Origin: Maritimibacter sp. DP1N21-5
Lineage (GTDB): Bacteria > Pseudomonadota > Alphaproteobacteria > Rhodobacterales > Rhodobacteraceae
NCBI RefSeq assembly: GCF_019218295.1
Contig: NZ_JAHUZF010000003.1
Location: 248,001 to 312,000 of the forward strand
Direction of reading: 5' to 3'
Length of the DNA: 64,000 bases
Position 1 is the first letter of the stretch. Each line of letters starts with the position of its first letter. Both the position numbers and the translations under genes were made by a program. The notes under the pieces were generated by a model. It was not told where the DNA came from, searched no databases, and saw nothing but the letters and a program-made list of their open reading frames with translations. Shown here piece by piece: positions 1-8,613 of this stretch.

Positions 1-1
1 T

Positions 2-442
2 GCCATCGGGGGGCCGCTGGTGGTCTTCGGGACCGTGCAACTCGTCGGCTGGACGCTGCGCCTGCGGTCTGACACGCGGACACGGGACGAAACGATCATT
101 GGTGCCGTGGCGGGGTTCATCGGGGGCATGTCCGGGATCTGGGGGCCGCCCACCGTTCTTTACCTGACCGCCATCGACGCGCCCAAGGCCGAGGCGATGC
201 GCGTGCAGGGGGTGATTTATGGTCTGGGCGCGGTCGTGCTCTTGCTGGCGCATCTGCGCTCGGGCGTGCTGAACGCGGAGACCTTGCCGTTGTCACTGGC
301 TGCGGTCGTGCCGGCGCTGGTCGGGATGGGGCTTGGTTATCTGGTGCATGACCGGATGCCACAGGCGACCTTCCGTCGTGCGATGCTCTTCGTCCTTGTG
401 ATCGCGGGGCTGAACCTGATCCGGCGGGGGCTGATCGCCTGA
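2..442 (+). CDS. TSUP (TauE/SafE) family permease, 5' end missing
   Basis: The last 146 residues of a membrane protein; the frame is open to the window edge, so the start lies upstream. It is very hydrophobic, with about four membrane segments. A glycine-rich stretch (GFIGGMSGIWGPPTV) resembles the second repeat of TauE/SafE (TSUP, formerly DUF81) permeases. These are inner-membrane carriers for sulfite, sulfonates or other small anions, but the substrate cannot be read from this fragment. A GTG codon at 20 could be mistaken for a start, but the same frame continues upstream of it in permease-like sequence. The next gene is convergent and begins its stop codon 4 bases downstream. Confidence 0.8.
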   Translation, partial: AIGGPLVVFGTVQLVGWTLRLRSDTRTRDETIIGAVAGFIGGMSGIWGPPTVLYLTAIDAPKAEAMRVQGVIYGLGAVVLLLAHLRSGVLNAETLPLSLAAVVPALVGMGLGYLVHDRMPQATFRRAMLFVLVIAGLNLIRRGLIA

Positions 443-445
443 GCC

Positions 446-982
446 TCACATCATGAGCGAGGGACCCCGGCAGAGCGCGGGCGAGACGAGTGTGTCGTCC
501 GGCGGCACCACGACGAAGGTCTTTCGGAGGACCTCGACCCCGTCGAGTTCGACGGCGAAGGACCATTCGCCCAGCACCACCTCGTAGGGATCGTCGAAGG
601 TGAAGAGCGAGATCGAGGCGGAGAAATCGTTCACGATACTGTCGTAGCGTTCTTCAGTGGCGCCGGTGGGACCCATCGGCGGGTGCGAAGTCACGACGTC
701 CACCACGCGCTCTCCCTGACCGGGTTCGAGCATGAATCGGATGCCGAAGCTGATGTCCAGGGTGCCGGGCACGATATTGCCGAAGAAATCCGGATGCACC
801 TCGCCCTCGATCAATTCGATGAAGCCGCGTTCAGTGCCGGGGGCCTCGCGCTGTCCTGAACTTTCGCGCGGGCAGAAGATACCGAAATCCTCGAGGATCA
901 TGGGCGAAGTGACGTGATCGGCGGCCAATACCGGCGCGGGAGCAAGCACGAGAGACAGGGCGAGAGCGCGAATGGGAAACAT
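446..982 (-). CDS. Secreted DUF3859-like protein
   Basis: A 178-residue protein starting at MFPIRALA. A classical signal peptide runs over about residues 1-20, with predicted cleavage after VLA before ADHVTS. The mature part has the repetitive beta-type pattern of DUF3859 proteins known from Rhodobacterales and contains two cysteines, one in GIFCPRE and one near the C-terminus. A longer frame upstream of this ATG is open, but it would bury the signal peptide, so the shorter start is chosen. Likely periplasmic; function unknown. It lies downstream of pckA on the same strand, separated by a strong hairpin, so it is probably transcribed separately. Confidence 0.65.
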   Translation of the reverse strand: MFPIRALALSLVLAPAPVLAADHVTSPMILEDFGIFCPRESSGQREAPGTERGFIELIEGEVHPDFFGNIVPGTLDISFGIRFMLEPGQGERVVDVVTSHPPMGPTGATEERYDSIVNDFSASISLFTFDDPYEVVLGEWSFAVELDGVEVLRKTFVVVPPDDTLVSPALCRGPSLMM

Positions 983-1047
983 GAAACGGCCTTCCGGGTT
1001 GGACCGACCTTCGACATTCGCCGCCCCCCTGTCACCCCCCAAATGCG

Positions 1048-1074
1048 AACGCCCCGCCGGATGGGCGGGGCGTT
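1048..1074 (-). terminator. Hairpin terminator after pckA
   Basis: Perfect 11-bp stem (AACGCCCCGCC, 1048-1058, pairing with 1064-1074) around a 5-base loop. It lies 22 bases beyond the pckA stop in the direction of transcription. The minus strand then reads CGCATTT, a weak T tract. Reads as an intrinsic terminator separating pckA from the DUF3859 gene. Confidence 0.75.
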
Positions 1075-1096
1075 GCGGTCACCTTGCGGTGAAGTC

Positions 1097-2695
1097 CTAG
1101 CCGATGGCGGCGGCGCGCACGTCGTCGTCGATATAGGCTTCGTATTTCTCGAAGTTCTTCGCGAACATCTGCACGAGCTTCTCGGCCTGCGCGTCATAGG
1201 CCGATTTGTCGTCCCAGGTCCGGCGCGGGTCGAGCAGCACCTCGGCGACGCCGTCCACCTGCACCGGAACCTCGAAGCCGAAGTTCGCGTCCTTGCGGAA
1301 TTCCACGTCGGACAGCGAGCCGTCGAGGGCGGCCGCGAGGAGCGCGCGGGTCGCCTTGATCGGCATCCGCGAGCCGGTGCCGTAGGCGCCGCCGGTCCAG
1401 CCGGTGTTCACAAGCCAGCAGGTCGCGCCATGCTTGGCGATCTTGCCTTGCAGGAGCTTGCCGTATTCTTCGGGCCGACGCGGCATGAAGGGCGCGCCGA
1501 AGCAGGTCGAGAAAGTCGGGATCGGTTCGGTCACGCCGACTTCGGTGCCCGGGGTTTTCGATGTGAAGCCCGAGAGGAAATGATACATCGCCTGCGCCGG
1601 GGTCAGCCGCGCGATGGGCGGCAGCACGCCATAGGCATCGCAGGTCAGCATGATGATGTTCTTGGGATGACCGCCAAGCGAGGTCGCCGACGCGTTGGAG
1701 ATATAGTCCAGCGGATAGGCACAGCGCATGTTGTCGGTGATCGAGTTGTCTTCGAAGTCCAGTTCCTTGGTGTCTTCGTCATAGACCATGTTCTCGATCA
1801 CGGTGCCGAACATCGAGCAGGTGTTGTAGATCTCGGGCTCGGCTTCGGCCGAGAGGTTGATCGTTTTCGCGTAGCAGCCGCCTTCGAAGTTGAAGGTGCC
1901 GCGGTCCGACCAGCCGTGTTCGTCGTCACCGATGAGCACGCGGGTGGGATCGGCCGAGAGCGTCGTCTTGCCGGTGCCGGAGAGGCCGAAGAAGATCGCG
2001 GTGTCGACCGGGTTGCCCGGAGCGTGGTTGGCCGAGCAATGCATCGGCATGATGCCACGCTCGGGCAGGATGTAGTTGAGAAGCGTGAAAACCGACTTCT
2101 TGTTCTCGCCCGCGTATTCGGTACCGCCGATGAGGATGATCTTCTTCTCGAAGTTGAGCGCGATCACGGTTTCCGACCGGCAGCCATGCTTCGCGGCATC
2201 GGCTTTAAACGACGGGCAGTTGATGATGGTGAACTCAGGCACGAAGTCATCCAGCTCCGACCGCTCGGGGCGGCGCAACATGTGACGGATGAAGAGATTA
2301 TGCCAGGCCAGTTCGGTCACGAGGCGCACGTCGAGACGGTTGGCCGGATCGGCCCCGCCGAAGAGGTCCTGCACGAAATAGTCACGGCCCTTCATGTGCT
2401 CGATCATGTCGGCATAGAGCAGGTCGAACTTCGCCGGATCCATCGGCGGGTTGTTTTCCCACCAGATCGAATCCTTCACGTTCTCGGTTTCGACGACGAA
2501 TTTGTCCTTGGGCGACCGTCCGGTATGTTTGCCGGTCGAGACGAGCATCGTGCCGCCTTTGCCAAGATGACCTTCACCACGCTTCAGGGATTCTTCGATC
2601 AGCGCCGGTTCGATCAGGTTGTAATAGACGTTGCCAAGTCCCGCGATGCCTTGCTCTTCCAAACGGTAAGAAGGGTTCACCCGTCCAATGGTCAT
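1097..2695 (-). CDS. pckA: Phosphoenolpyruvate carboxykinase (ATP)
   Basis: Full-length 532-residue ATP-dependent PEP carboxykinase, converting oxaloacetate + ATP to PEP + CO2 + ADP, the entry step of gluconeogenesis. Family hallmarks are present: TGRSPKDKF near residue 58, the P-loop GLSGTGKTT at 237-245, and the metal-binding LIGDDEHGW at 254-262. An AGGAG sits just upstream of the ATG. It is transcribed away from chvI, with about 390 bases between them. Close linkage of pckA to chvI-chvG is known in rhizobia and Agrobacterium, where ChvGI influences central carbon metabolism, so coordinated control is plausible but not shown here. Confidence 0.97.
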   Translation of the reverse strand: MTIGRVNPSYRLEEQGIAGLGNVYYNLIEPALIEESLKRGEGHLGKGGTMLVSTGKHTGRSPKDKFVVETENVKDSIWWENNPPMDPAKFDLLYADMIEHMKGRDYFVQDLFGGADPANRLDVRLVTELAWHNLFIRHMLRRPERSELDDFVPEFTIINCPSFKADAAKHGCRSETVIALNFEKKIILIGGTEYAGENKKSVFTLLNYILPERGIMPMHCSANHAPGNPVDTAIFFGLSGTGKTTLSADPTRVLIGDDEHGWSDRGTFNFEGGCYAKTINLSAEAEPEIYNTCSMFGTVIENMVYDEDTKELDFEDNSITDNMRCAYPLDYISNASATSLGGHPKNIIMLTCDAYGVLPPIARLTPAQAMYHFLSGFTSKTPGTEVGVTEPIPTFSTCFGAPFMPRRPEEYGKLLQGKIAKHGATCWLVNTGWTGGAYGTGSRMPIKATRALLAAALDGSLSDVEFRKDANFGFEVPVQVDGVAEVLLDPRRTWDDKSAYDAQAEKLVQMFAKNFEKYEAYIDDDVRAAAIG

Positions 2696-3087
2696 CGGTT
2701 TGCTCCTCGCGCCGGTCAGGCCGGCCAGATGTTTCCAAAGAGACGCCCCGTTTCGTGGCCATGGTCCAGGTGGGCCAGAGAAACGCCGGGACTCGCCCTT
2801 GCCCGCAACAGGCAGAACGTGGCCCCGTATTACATGTCGTTTTTGTGACTGAACAGGGCGCTTTGAAACGTTAGCGATACCATTTACCCTGTTTGCGCAA
2901 CCAAGTGTCGCCCCCGGCCCGAGGCCCCTCCGGGGCTGCCAAAATCAGGCCAATATTAACAAGTAGTGGTGCCCAATGGACTCACTGACTGTGCCGATTC
3001 GCAGTTGCTTATTGATTCCGGAATGGAAACGGGATTCTATGAACGCAAAAAATTGGCACAAAACGAGCAGCATAAGGATCCCTCTAT
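2696..3087. other. Divergent intergenic region pckA / chvI
   Basis: About 390 bases without a convincing gene. It holds the promoters of the divergent pckA and chvI genes and is visibly more AT-rich towards chvI (about 2945-3085) than its surroundings. A TTGCGCAA palindrome lies near 2892-2899. I could not assign -35/-10 boxes with confidence. Open frames crossing it on the minus strand have no recognisable protein content. Confidence 0.6.
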
Positions 3088-3789
3088 ATGTCGAGGATTG
3101 CATTGGTTGACGACGACAGGAACATCCTGACGTCGGTTTCGATGACTCTGGAGGCCGAGGGCTTCGAGGTCGAAACCTACAACGACGGCCAACAGGCATT
3201 GGACGCCTTCAACAAGAAGCTCCCCGATATGGCCGTCTTCGACATCAAGATGCCCCGCATGGACGGCATGGACCTGCTTCAGCGGGTGCGCCAGAAAACC
3301 AACATGCCGGTGATCTTCCTCACCTCCAAGGACGACGAGATCGACGAGGTTCTGGGCCTGCGCATGGGCGCTGACGACTATGTGAAGAAACCGTTTTCCC
3401 AGCGTCTTCTGGTCGAACGCATCCGGGCGCTCCTGCGCCGTCAGGAAGCGATCGAAGGCGTGGTCATGCCGGACACCGAGGAAAACAAGGTCATGCAGCG
3501 CGGCCAGCTGACCATGGATCCGCTGCGTCACGCGGTGACCTGGAAAGGGCGCGACGTGTCGCTCACCGTGACCGAGTTCCTGCTCTTGCAGGCGCTCGCG
3601 CAGCGGCCCGGCTTCGTGAAATCCCGGGATCAGCTCATGGACGTGGCCTATGACGATCAGGTCTATGTGGACGACCGTACCATCGACAGCCACATCAAGC
3701 GGCTGCGGAAAAAGATGCGGACGGTGGACGACGAATTCTCGGCGATTGAGACGCTTTACGGCATCGGTTACCGTTACAACGAAGAATAA
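3088..3789 (+). CDS. chvI: DNA-binding response regulator ChvI
   Basis: A 233-residue OmpR-type response regulator. The N-terminal receiver domain has the acidic pocket (DDD at 8-10), the phosphoacceptor Asp52 (VFDIKMP) and the conserved KKPF lysine near residue 105. A winged-helix effector domain fills about residues 130-233 and ends in the typical YGIGYRY. AAGGA lies upstream of the ATG. It is followed after 30 bases by its kinase chvG. In alphaproteobacteria ChvGI (also ExoS/ChvI, BatRS) responds to acid or envelope stress. High confidence from sequence and the gene order chvI-chvG-hprK. Confidence 0.95.
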   Translation: MSRIALVDDDRNILTSVSMTLEAEGFEVETYNDGQQALDAFNKKLPDMAVFDIKMPRMDGMDLLQRVRQKTNMPVIFLTSKDDEIDEVLGLRMGADDYVKKPFSQRLLVERIRALLRRQEAIEGVVMPDTEENKVMQRGQLTMDPLRHAVTWKGRDVSLTVTEFLLLQALAQRPGFVKSRDQLMDVAYDDQVYVDDRTIDSHIKRLRKKMRTVDDEFSAIETLYGIGYRYNEE

Positions 3790-3819
3790 GTTCGCGGCAC
3801 GAGAGCAGGAGTAACCTTG

Positions 3820-5565
3820 GTGCGCGATACGCAAGCGAGCCATGACGGCGCCGATGTGGTGCTGGGCGAGGATTGGGTCGACCCCCAGTCCAACGCCGAC
3901 AGCGCTCTGCTGGACCGACGGTCGCGACGCAAGATCTCCATCAACCGCTCGCCGCTCGCCCGCAAGATCATCACCTTCAATCTCTTGGGTCTCGTCGTCC
4001 TCGTGGCTGGCGTGCTGTACCTCAACCCGGTGCGCGACAGCCTCGTCGCCCAGCGGGAGCGCGCCATGGTGGCCACGGCCGAACTGGTCGCCGAGGTGTT
4101 CGAAGTGCACCAGACCCTGTCCGCAACTCCGGCGGGCACGCCAGGCGACGGCGACACGGACACCCCTGCGCCGGCCGTTGGACTGACGCCGGAACTGGTG
4201 CGCGTGATCCTGTCGGAAACCGGAATCCGGGACGGCGGCGAAATCACGGTCTTCGACGGGGCGGGCAATGTGCTGGCCACAAACGAGGGCATGGAACGCG
4301 CGCAACCCGAGGTGCTCGGGCTGAAGGGGGACGAACGCTCGACCATCATCACCGACTTCCTGTCCAATATCTGGGAAGCGGTCGCGGGGCTTATCGCAGC
4401 GCGCACCAACGACGCGCCGATCCCGGTCGACAATGTGGCTCTGGCGACCGAGCTTTTGCCGGACGTCTACGAAGGCAATACCCGCATCATGGGAGGCCAG
4501 GACGCAACGGGAGCCACGCGGTTCACGGTGGTAACGCCGATCACCATCGCGGGAGAGGTGCAGGGGGCGGTCGCCCTCACCTCGGTCGGGGGCGAACTTG
4601 ACGCGCTGGTCCGGGCAGAGCGCGAACAGGTGCTCCAGATGTTCGTGATCGCCATCCTCGTGTCCATTGGCCTGTCGCTGGTGCTCGCCTCGACCATCGC
4701 GAACCCGCTCGCCGATCTGGCCGCCGCCGCCGAAATCGGACGCGACCGCAACAATGGTCAGGTGAACGCGGGCCGGGTGCGTATTCCCGACCTGTCGGGC
4801 CGGCCCGACGAAATCGGACGTCTGTCCAAGGCCCTGCGCGGCATGGTCGCGGCGCTTTATGACCGTATCGACGCGAACGAACAATTCGCCGCCGACGTGG
4901 CGCATGAGATCAAGAACCCGCTCGCCTCGCTGCGGTCCGCGGTGGGCACGCTGCGTGTGGCCAAGAAGGAAGAACAACGCGACCGACTGCTCGACGTCAT
5001 CGACCATGACGTGCGGCGTCTGGATCGGCTGGTAAGCGACATCTCCAATGCCTCGCGCCTCGACAGCGAGCTGGTGAAGGAAGAGGAGGAGAGCTTCGAT
5101 CTTCTCAAGATGATCCGCAACCTGACCGAGTACCTGGGCGGCGAAGCCCAGTCCAAGGGCGTGGACTTCATCTCCGATCTGCCCGCCGATCCGATCGTCA
5201 TTTCGGGGCTCGAGGCGCGGCTTGCGCAGGTCTTCGTCAACCTGATTACCAATGCGCTGTCCTTCTGCGAAGAGGGCGACGCGATCCGCGTCTGGGCGCG
5301 GCATCGTGACAATCGCGTGCTCGTGGTCGTGGAAGACACCGGCCCCGGCATTCCCGAAGAGGCGCTGACCAAGATCTTCAACCGCTTCTATTCCGAACGG
5401 CCCGAAGGCCAGTTCGGCAACAACTCGGGCCTCGGGCTCGCGATCTCCAAGCAGATCGTCGAGGCCCATGGCGGCGTGATCTGGGCCGAGAACATCCGCC
5501 CCACCGACGCCGACATCACGTCGGAACCGCTGGGCGCGCGCTTCGTCGTGGGTCTTCCGACCTGA
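3820..5565 (+). CDS. chvG: Sensor histidine kinase ChvG
   Basis: A 581-residue membrane kinase partner of ChvI. From the GTG start it has a cytoplasmic N-terminus, TM1 at about 50-68, a periplasmic sensor domain of about 200 residues, TM2 at about 271-292, a HAMP linker, a HisKA domain with His362 (VAHEIKNPLAS), and a HATPase domain with N, G1 (EDTGPGIPEE) and G2 (NNSGLGLAIS) boxes. CAGGAG is spaced 8 bases from GTG 3820; a TTG at 3817 is a less likely alternative. Its TGA overlaps the ATG of hprK as TGATG, so the two genes are translationally coupled. Confidence 0.95.
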   Translation: MRDTQASHDGADVVLGEDWVDPQSNADSALLDRRSRRKISINRSPLARKIITFNLLGLVVLVAGVLYLNPVRDSLVAQRERAMVATAELVAEVFEVHQTLSATPAGTPGDGDTDTPAPAVGLTPELVRVILSETGIRDGGEITVFDGAGNVLATNEGMERAQPEVLGLKGDERSTIITDFLSNIWEAVAGLIAARTNDAPIPVDNVALATELLPDVYEGNTRIMGGQDATGATRFTVVTPITIAGEVQGAVALTSVGGELDALVRAEREQVLQMFVIAILVSIGLSLVLASTIANPLADLAAAAEIGRDRNNGQVNAGRVRIPDLSGRPDEIGRLSKALRGMVAALYDRIDANEQFAADVAHEIKNPLASLRSAVGTLRVAKKEEQRDRLLDVIDHDVRRLDRLVSDISNASRLDSELVKEEEESFDLLKMIRNLTEYLGGEAQSKGVDFISDLPADPIVISGLEARLAQVFVNLITNALSFCEEGDAIRVWARHRDNRVLVVVEDTGPGIPEEALTKIFNRFYSERPEGQFGNNSGLGLAISKQIVEAHGGVIWAENIRPTDADITSEPLGARFVVGLPT

Positions 5566-5999
5566 TGGACATCCCCAAGGGGGCAGGATTCCTGCACGCG
5601 TCCTCGGTCGCGGTGGAGGGACGTGGCCTGCTGATCCGGGGTGGCTCGGGAACCGGGAAATCGAGCCTCGCGCTCGACCTTGTCACGCGCGGCGCACAGC
5701 TGATTTCGGATGACATCACGCGGATCGACCCCGGACCCGATGGTTGGCCGATCCTTACGGGCACCGGCCGAATGGAAGGCGTGATCGAAGCGCGGGGTGT
5801 CGGGCTCCTGCGCGTTCCACATGCGAACCGGGCCCCTCTGGCGCTCGTCATCGAGATGGACGTTCCGGAAACCGACCGTCTGCCCCCTGAACGGTCCGCC
5901 GAGGTCGCCGGCTGCCAGGTGCCCTGCCTCCATCGGGTTGACAATGCGTCCTTCCCCGCCGCCATCTGGGCGCTCATGACCGGAGGGCGGGCGAGATGA
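5565..5999 (+). CDS. hprK: HPr kinase/phosphorylase, short form
   Basis: A 144-residue protein made only of the catalytic half of HprK. It has the P-loop GGSGTGKS at 26-33, an acidic ISDD motif and the MEGVIEARG signature related to the HprK capping motif. The N-terminal domain of Firmicutes HprK is absent, as is usual in alphaproteobacteria. It should phosphorylate the regulatory serine of HPr, encoded four genes downstream (Ser in GDSIMG), and reverse the reaction. Coupled on both sides: TGATG with chvG and ATGA with rapZ. This ties the two-component system to the PTS relay at the level of translation. Confidence 0.93.
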   Translation: MDIPKGAGFLHASSVAVEGRGLLIRGGSGTGKSSLALDLVTRGAQLISDDITRIDPGPDGWPILTGTGRMEGVIEARGVGLLRVPHANRAPLALVIEMDVPETDRLPPERSAEVAGCQVPCLHRVDNASFPAAIWALMTGGRAR

Positions 6000-6904
6000 A
6001 CGACAACGACTACAGCCCGCCACGCGTGGTGCTGGTCACCGGGCCGTCCGGCGCAGGGCGTTCCACGGCGATCCGGGCGCTCGAGGACGTGGGCTTCGAG
6101 GTCATCGACAACCTGCCCCTGTCCTTCATCCCGCGCCTTCTGGCCAGCCCGCATGACCACCCCATCGCCCTGGGCATCGACGTGCGCAACAGGGAGTTTT
6201 CGACGGCGGCGGTGCTCGACCTGATCGAAGGGGTCGAGCAGGAGCCGAACGGGCGGGCCGAGGTGCTCTACCTCGATTGCCGGCCCGAGGTCCTTGCACA
6301 GAGATTCTCGGAAACCCGCCGTCGCCATCCGCTTTCCCCCGACGAAACCCCCGCCGCCGGCATCGCGCGCGAGATCGATCTGCTCGAGCCCATCAAGCTG
6401 CGGGCGGATGCACTGATCGACACTTCTGAAATGACGCCGCACGACCTGAAGTCCGAGGTCCAACGCCAATTCTCGACCAACGACGCGGATCTGTCGCTGT
6501 CGATCCAGAGTTTTTCCTACAAGCGTGGCCTTCCGCGCGGGCTCGACCTCGTGTTCGACGTGCGTTTCCTGCGCAATCCCCATTGGGATGCGGCGCTGCG
6601 CCCTTTGACCGGGCTCGACCCGGCGGTTCAGGCTTTTGTCGTCGAAGATCCCCGGTTTGCGCCGTTCTTCGACAAGGTCAGCGATCTTGTCACTTTTCTC
6701 CTGCCGGCCTATGCCGCCGAGGGGAAATCGCATCTGGCCATCGGATTCGGCTGCACCGGGGGGCGTCACCGTTCGGTTACCCTTGCGGAAACTATGGCCA
6801 AGGCCCTTGCAGACAAGGGGGGGCAAGTGTCAATTAGGCATCGGGAGCTTGAACGTCATGGGGACGATCGCCGGAATGGCGCACGTACGGGCAGTGGCGC
6901 ATAG
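5996..6904 (+). CDS. rapZ: RapZ family nucleotide-binding protein (RNase adapter)
   Basis: A 302-residue RapZ/YvcJ protein. It has an N-terminal P-loop (GPSGAGRS around 16-23), the VIDNLP motif at about 36-41 and the C-terminal signature [10 protein letters not shown]. In E. coli RapZ directs RNase E to the sRNA GlmZ; the role in alphaproteobacteria is not established, and GlmZ itself is not known outside enterics. The P-loop has Arg where the classical Walker A has Lys. The ATG overlaps the hprK stop as ATGA. The last 20 or so residues are charged and low in complexity. Confidence 0.93.
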   Translation: MNDNDYSPPRVVLVTGPSGAGRSTAIRALEDVGFEVIDNLPLSFIPRLLASPHDHPIALGIDVRNREFSTAAVLDLIEGVEQEPNGRAEVLYLDCRPEVLAQRFSETRRRHPLSPDETPAAGIAREIDLLEPIKLRADALIDTSEMTPHDLKSEVQRQFSTNDADLSLSIQSFSYKRGLPRGLDLVFDVRFLRNPHWDAALRPLTGLDPAVQAFVVEDPRFAPFFDKVSDLVTFLLPAYAAEGKSHLAIGFGCTGGRHRSVTLAETMAKALADKGGQVSIRHRELERHGDDRRNGARTGSGA

Positions 6905-6934
6905 AGCAGGGACCAAAGGTCGAGGTTTGAGCGC

Positions 6935-7327
6935 GTGATCGGTATCGTGATCGTGGCGCATGGCGGACTTGCCAGCGAATATCTTTCTGCCGTCGAGCAC
7001 GTCGTCGGCAAGATGGAGGGAGTCCGCGCGATCCGTATCGCAGCAGATTGTGACAGGACCATAAAGAAAGACGAAATCATGGCTGCCGCTGACGCCGTCG
7101 ACTCGGGCGACGGCGTGATCGTCGTGGTGGACATGTTCGGCGGTTCGCCTTCGAACCTGTCCTTGCCGGCCTGCACCGGCCAGAACCGCAAGATCCTTTA
7201 CGGCGCAAACCTGCCGATGCTTGTCAAGCTGGCCAAATCCCGGCATGGGACCGTGGAAGAAGCGACCCGCGCGGCACTTGCGGCGGGTCGCAAATACATC
7301 GACGCCATCGACGGCGCCACATCCTAG
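6935..7327 (+). CDS. PTS mannose-type EIIA domain protein
   Basis: A 130-residue single-domain EIIA of the mannose family, starting at GTG (MIGIVIVAHGG). The phosphorylatable histidine is His9 in VAHGGLA, and the DMFGGSPSN motif follows near residue 68. No EIIB, EIIC or EIID gene is nearby, so the protein is most likely regulatory: it receives phosphate from HPr and reports carbon or energy state, as proposed for the incomplete PTS of alphaproteobacteria. HPr begins 13 bases downstream. Often called PtsM or ManX-like in related genomes. Confidence 0.93.
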   Translation: MIGIVIVAHGGLASEYLSAVEHVVGKMEGVRAIRIAADCDRTIKKDEIMAAADAVDSGDGVIVVVDMFGGSPSNLSLPACTGQNRKILYGANLPMLVKLAKSRHGTVEEATRAALAAGRKYIDAIDGATS

Positions 7328-7340
7328 GAGACCGTCGGAG

Positions 7341-7619
7341 ATGACCACCTCGCTTGCTCGCAAGATGAAAATCGTGAACGAAAAGGGCCTTCATGCACGG
7401 GCCAGCGCGAAATTCGTCGAAGTGGTAGAGAACCACAATGCCCGCGCCCGCGTATCCAAGGATGGGATGGAGGCGGAAGGCGACTCGATCATGGGACTTC
7501 TCATGCTGGCGGCGAGCCGGGGCAGCGAGATCGAGGTCGAAACCTCCGGACCCGACGCCGAGGCACTCATCGCCGCGCTGGATGCGCTGGTGGCTGACAA
7601 GTTTGGCGAAGGCATGTAG
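7341..7619 (+). CDS. ptsH: HPr phosphocarrier protein
   Basis: A 92-residue HPr. The EI-phosphorylated histidine lies in EKGLHARAS, and the regulatory serine phosphorylated by HprK lies in EGDSIMGLL. A longer frame begins at 7221 inside the EIIA gene; the ATG at 7341 after GTCGGAG is chosen because it matches the usual HPr length. As the last PTS gene in the block it is the expected partner of HprK and EIIA upstream. EI is not in the window. Confidence 0.95.
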   Translation: MTTSLARKMKIVNEKGLHARASAKFVEVVENHNARARVSKDGMEAEGDSIMGLLMLAASRGSEIEVETSGPDAEALIAALDALVADKFGEGM

Positions 7620-7736
7620 AACAGAGTGCCACGAGAGTCGGAACAGCAGGGGGCACCCCTTTTGGAACAATCGGTCAAGAACATCGCACCCGGCGCTGCC
7701 TCGCGCAGGACGCAGCGTGCGCGTGGGACAAAGGCC

Positions 7737-8600
7737 ATGACCGACGTCTCGCATAGCCCGGAACGGCCTGCCGCGAACCACACCTATTCCAAGCGTGATC
7801 TGACCTATGCCAACACCTTCGACAACAAGGTGCAGGAGCATCTGATCCGCTTCATGGAGATGCTGACCGGCAAGTTGAAGATCTTCCAGATGATCCGCCG
7901 GTTTGAACGGCTCGGCGCGCCCACCGGCATCGACTTCTGGTCAGGCGCGCTCAAGGCGATGCGGATCGACATCCTGACGCCCGAGGAGCAATTCGCCAAC
8001 ATCCCCAAGACCGGGCCCGTCGTCGTGGTCGCGAACCACACCCATGGGCTGGTCGATGGCATGATCATGGCCGAGCTCATAGCTCGGGTGCGGCCCGATT
8101 TCCAGATCCTGACCCGTTCGGTCCTGACCGGGCTGGACGAGGTGGCGAGCTCCTTCCTGATCCCGGTGCCCTTCCCGCATGACCCGGAAGCCCAGGAAAA
8201 AGGTGTGGAAATGCGCAAGCAGGCGATGGAGCGGCTGAAGTCCGGCGGCGTGATCGCCGTCTTCCCCTCGGGCGTGGTCGCGGCGTCGGAAACCTGGTTC
8301 GGCAAACCGGTCGAAAAAGAGTGGAACCTGTTCACCGCCCAGCTCATCCGCCGGTCCGGAGCCGAGGTCGTGCCGATCCACTTCCACGGCCACAACACCC
8401 GCGCCTACAACATCGCGAACAAGGTCTCGGCCACCCTGCGGCAGGGGCTCCTGATCCACGAGATCGTCCGGGCCTGCAACATGCCGCACAGCCCGACCAT
8501 CGGTGCGCCCTTGAGCGACGAGCAGAAAGAACGGCTGACGTCCGATCCGCGCGGGTTCATCGCCTGGCTCAGGGAGCATACCCTGTCCCTGTCGCACTGA
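7737..8600 (+). CDS. Lysophospholipid acyltransferase family protein (PlsC-like)
   Basis: A 287-residue acyltransferase of the PlsC/LPLAT fold. The catalytic block reads NHTHGLVDG (about residues 98-106), the HX5D spacing of a subfamily with NHPxGxxDG rather than the classical HX4D. A second block, FPSGVVAASE, corresponds to the FPEGTRS substrate-binding motif. No clear membrane anchor is seen. It probably transfers an acyl group to a lysophospholipid or another lipid acceptor; the exact substrate is unknown. The frame can be extended to 7626, but that extension is not conserved in character and has no good RBS. Convergent with the next gene, 13 bases apart. Confidence 0.8.
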   Translation: MTDVSHSPERPAANHTYSKRDLTYANTFDNKVQEHLIRFMEMLTGKLKIFQMIRRFERLGAPTGIDFWSGALKAMRIDILTPEEQFANIPKTGPVVVVANHTHGLVDGMIMAELIARVRPDFQILTRSVLTGLDEVASSFLIPVPFPHDPEAQEKGVEMRKQAMERLKSGGVIAVFPSGVVAASETWFGKPVEKEWNLFTAQLIRRSGAEVVPIHFHGHNTRAYNIANKVSATLRQGLLIHEIVRACNMPHSPTIGAPLSDEQKERLTSDPRGFIAWLREHTLSLSH

Positions 8601-8613
8601 GGTTCCTGACGGA

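Noticed and set aside
914-2848. A 644-codon open frame opposite pckA
   Set aside because: High-GC antisense frame; its product is rich in Arg, His, Gly and Val and has no domain, while the pckA frame carries every family motif.
3037-5469. An 810-codon open frame opposite chvI-chvG
   Set aside because: Spans two well-defined genes on the other strand and has the arginine/histidine-rich composition of a shadow frame.
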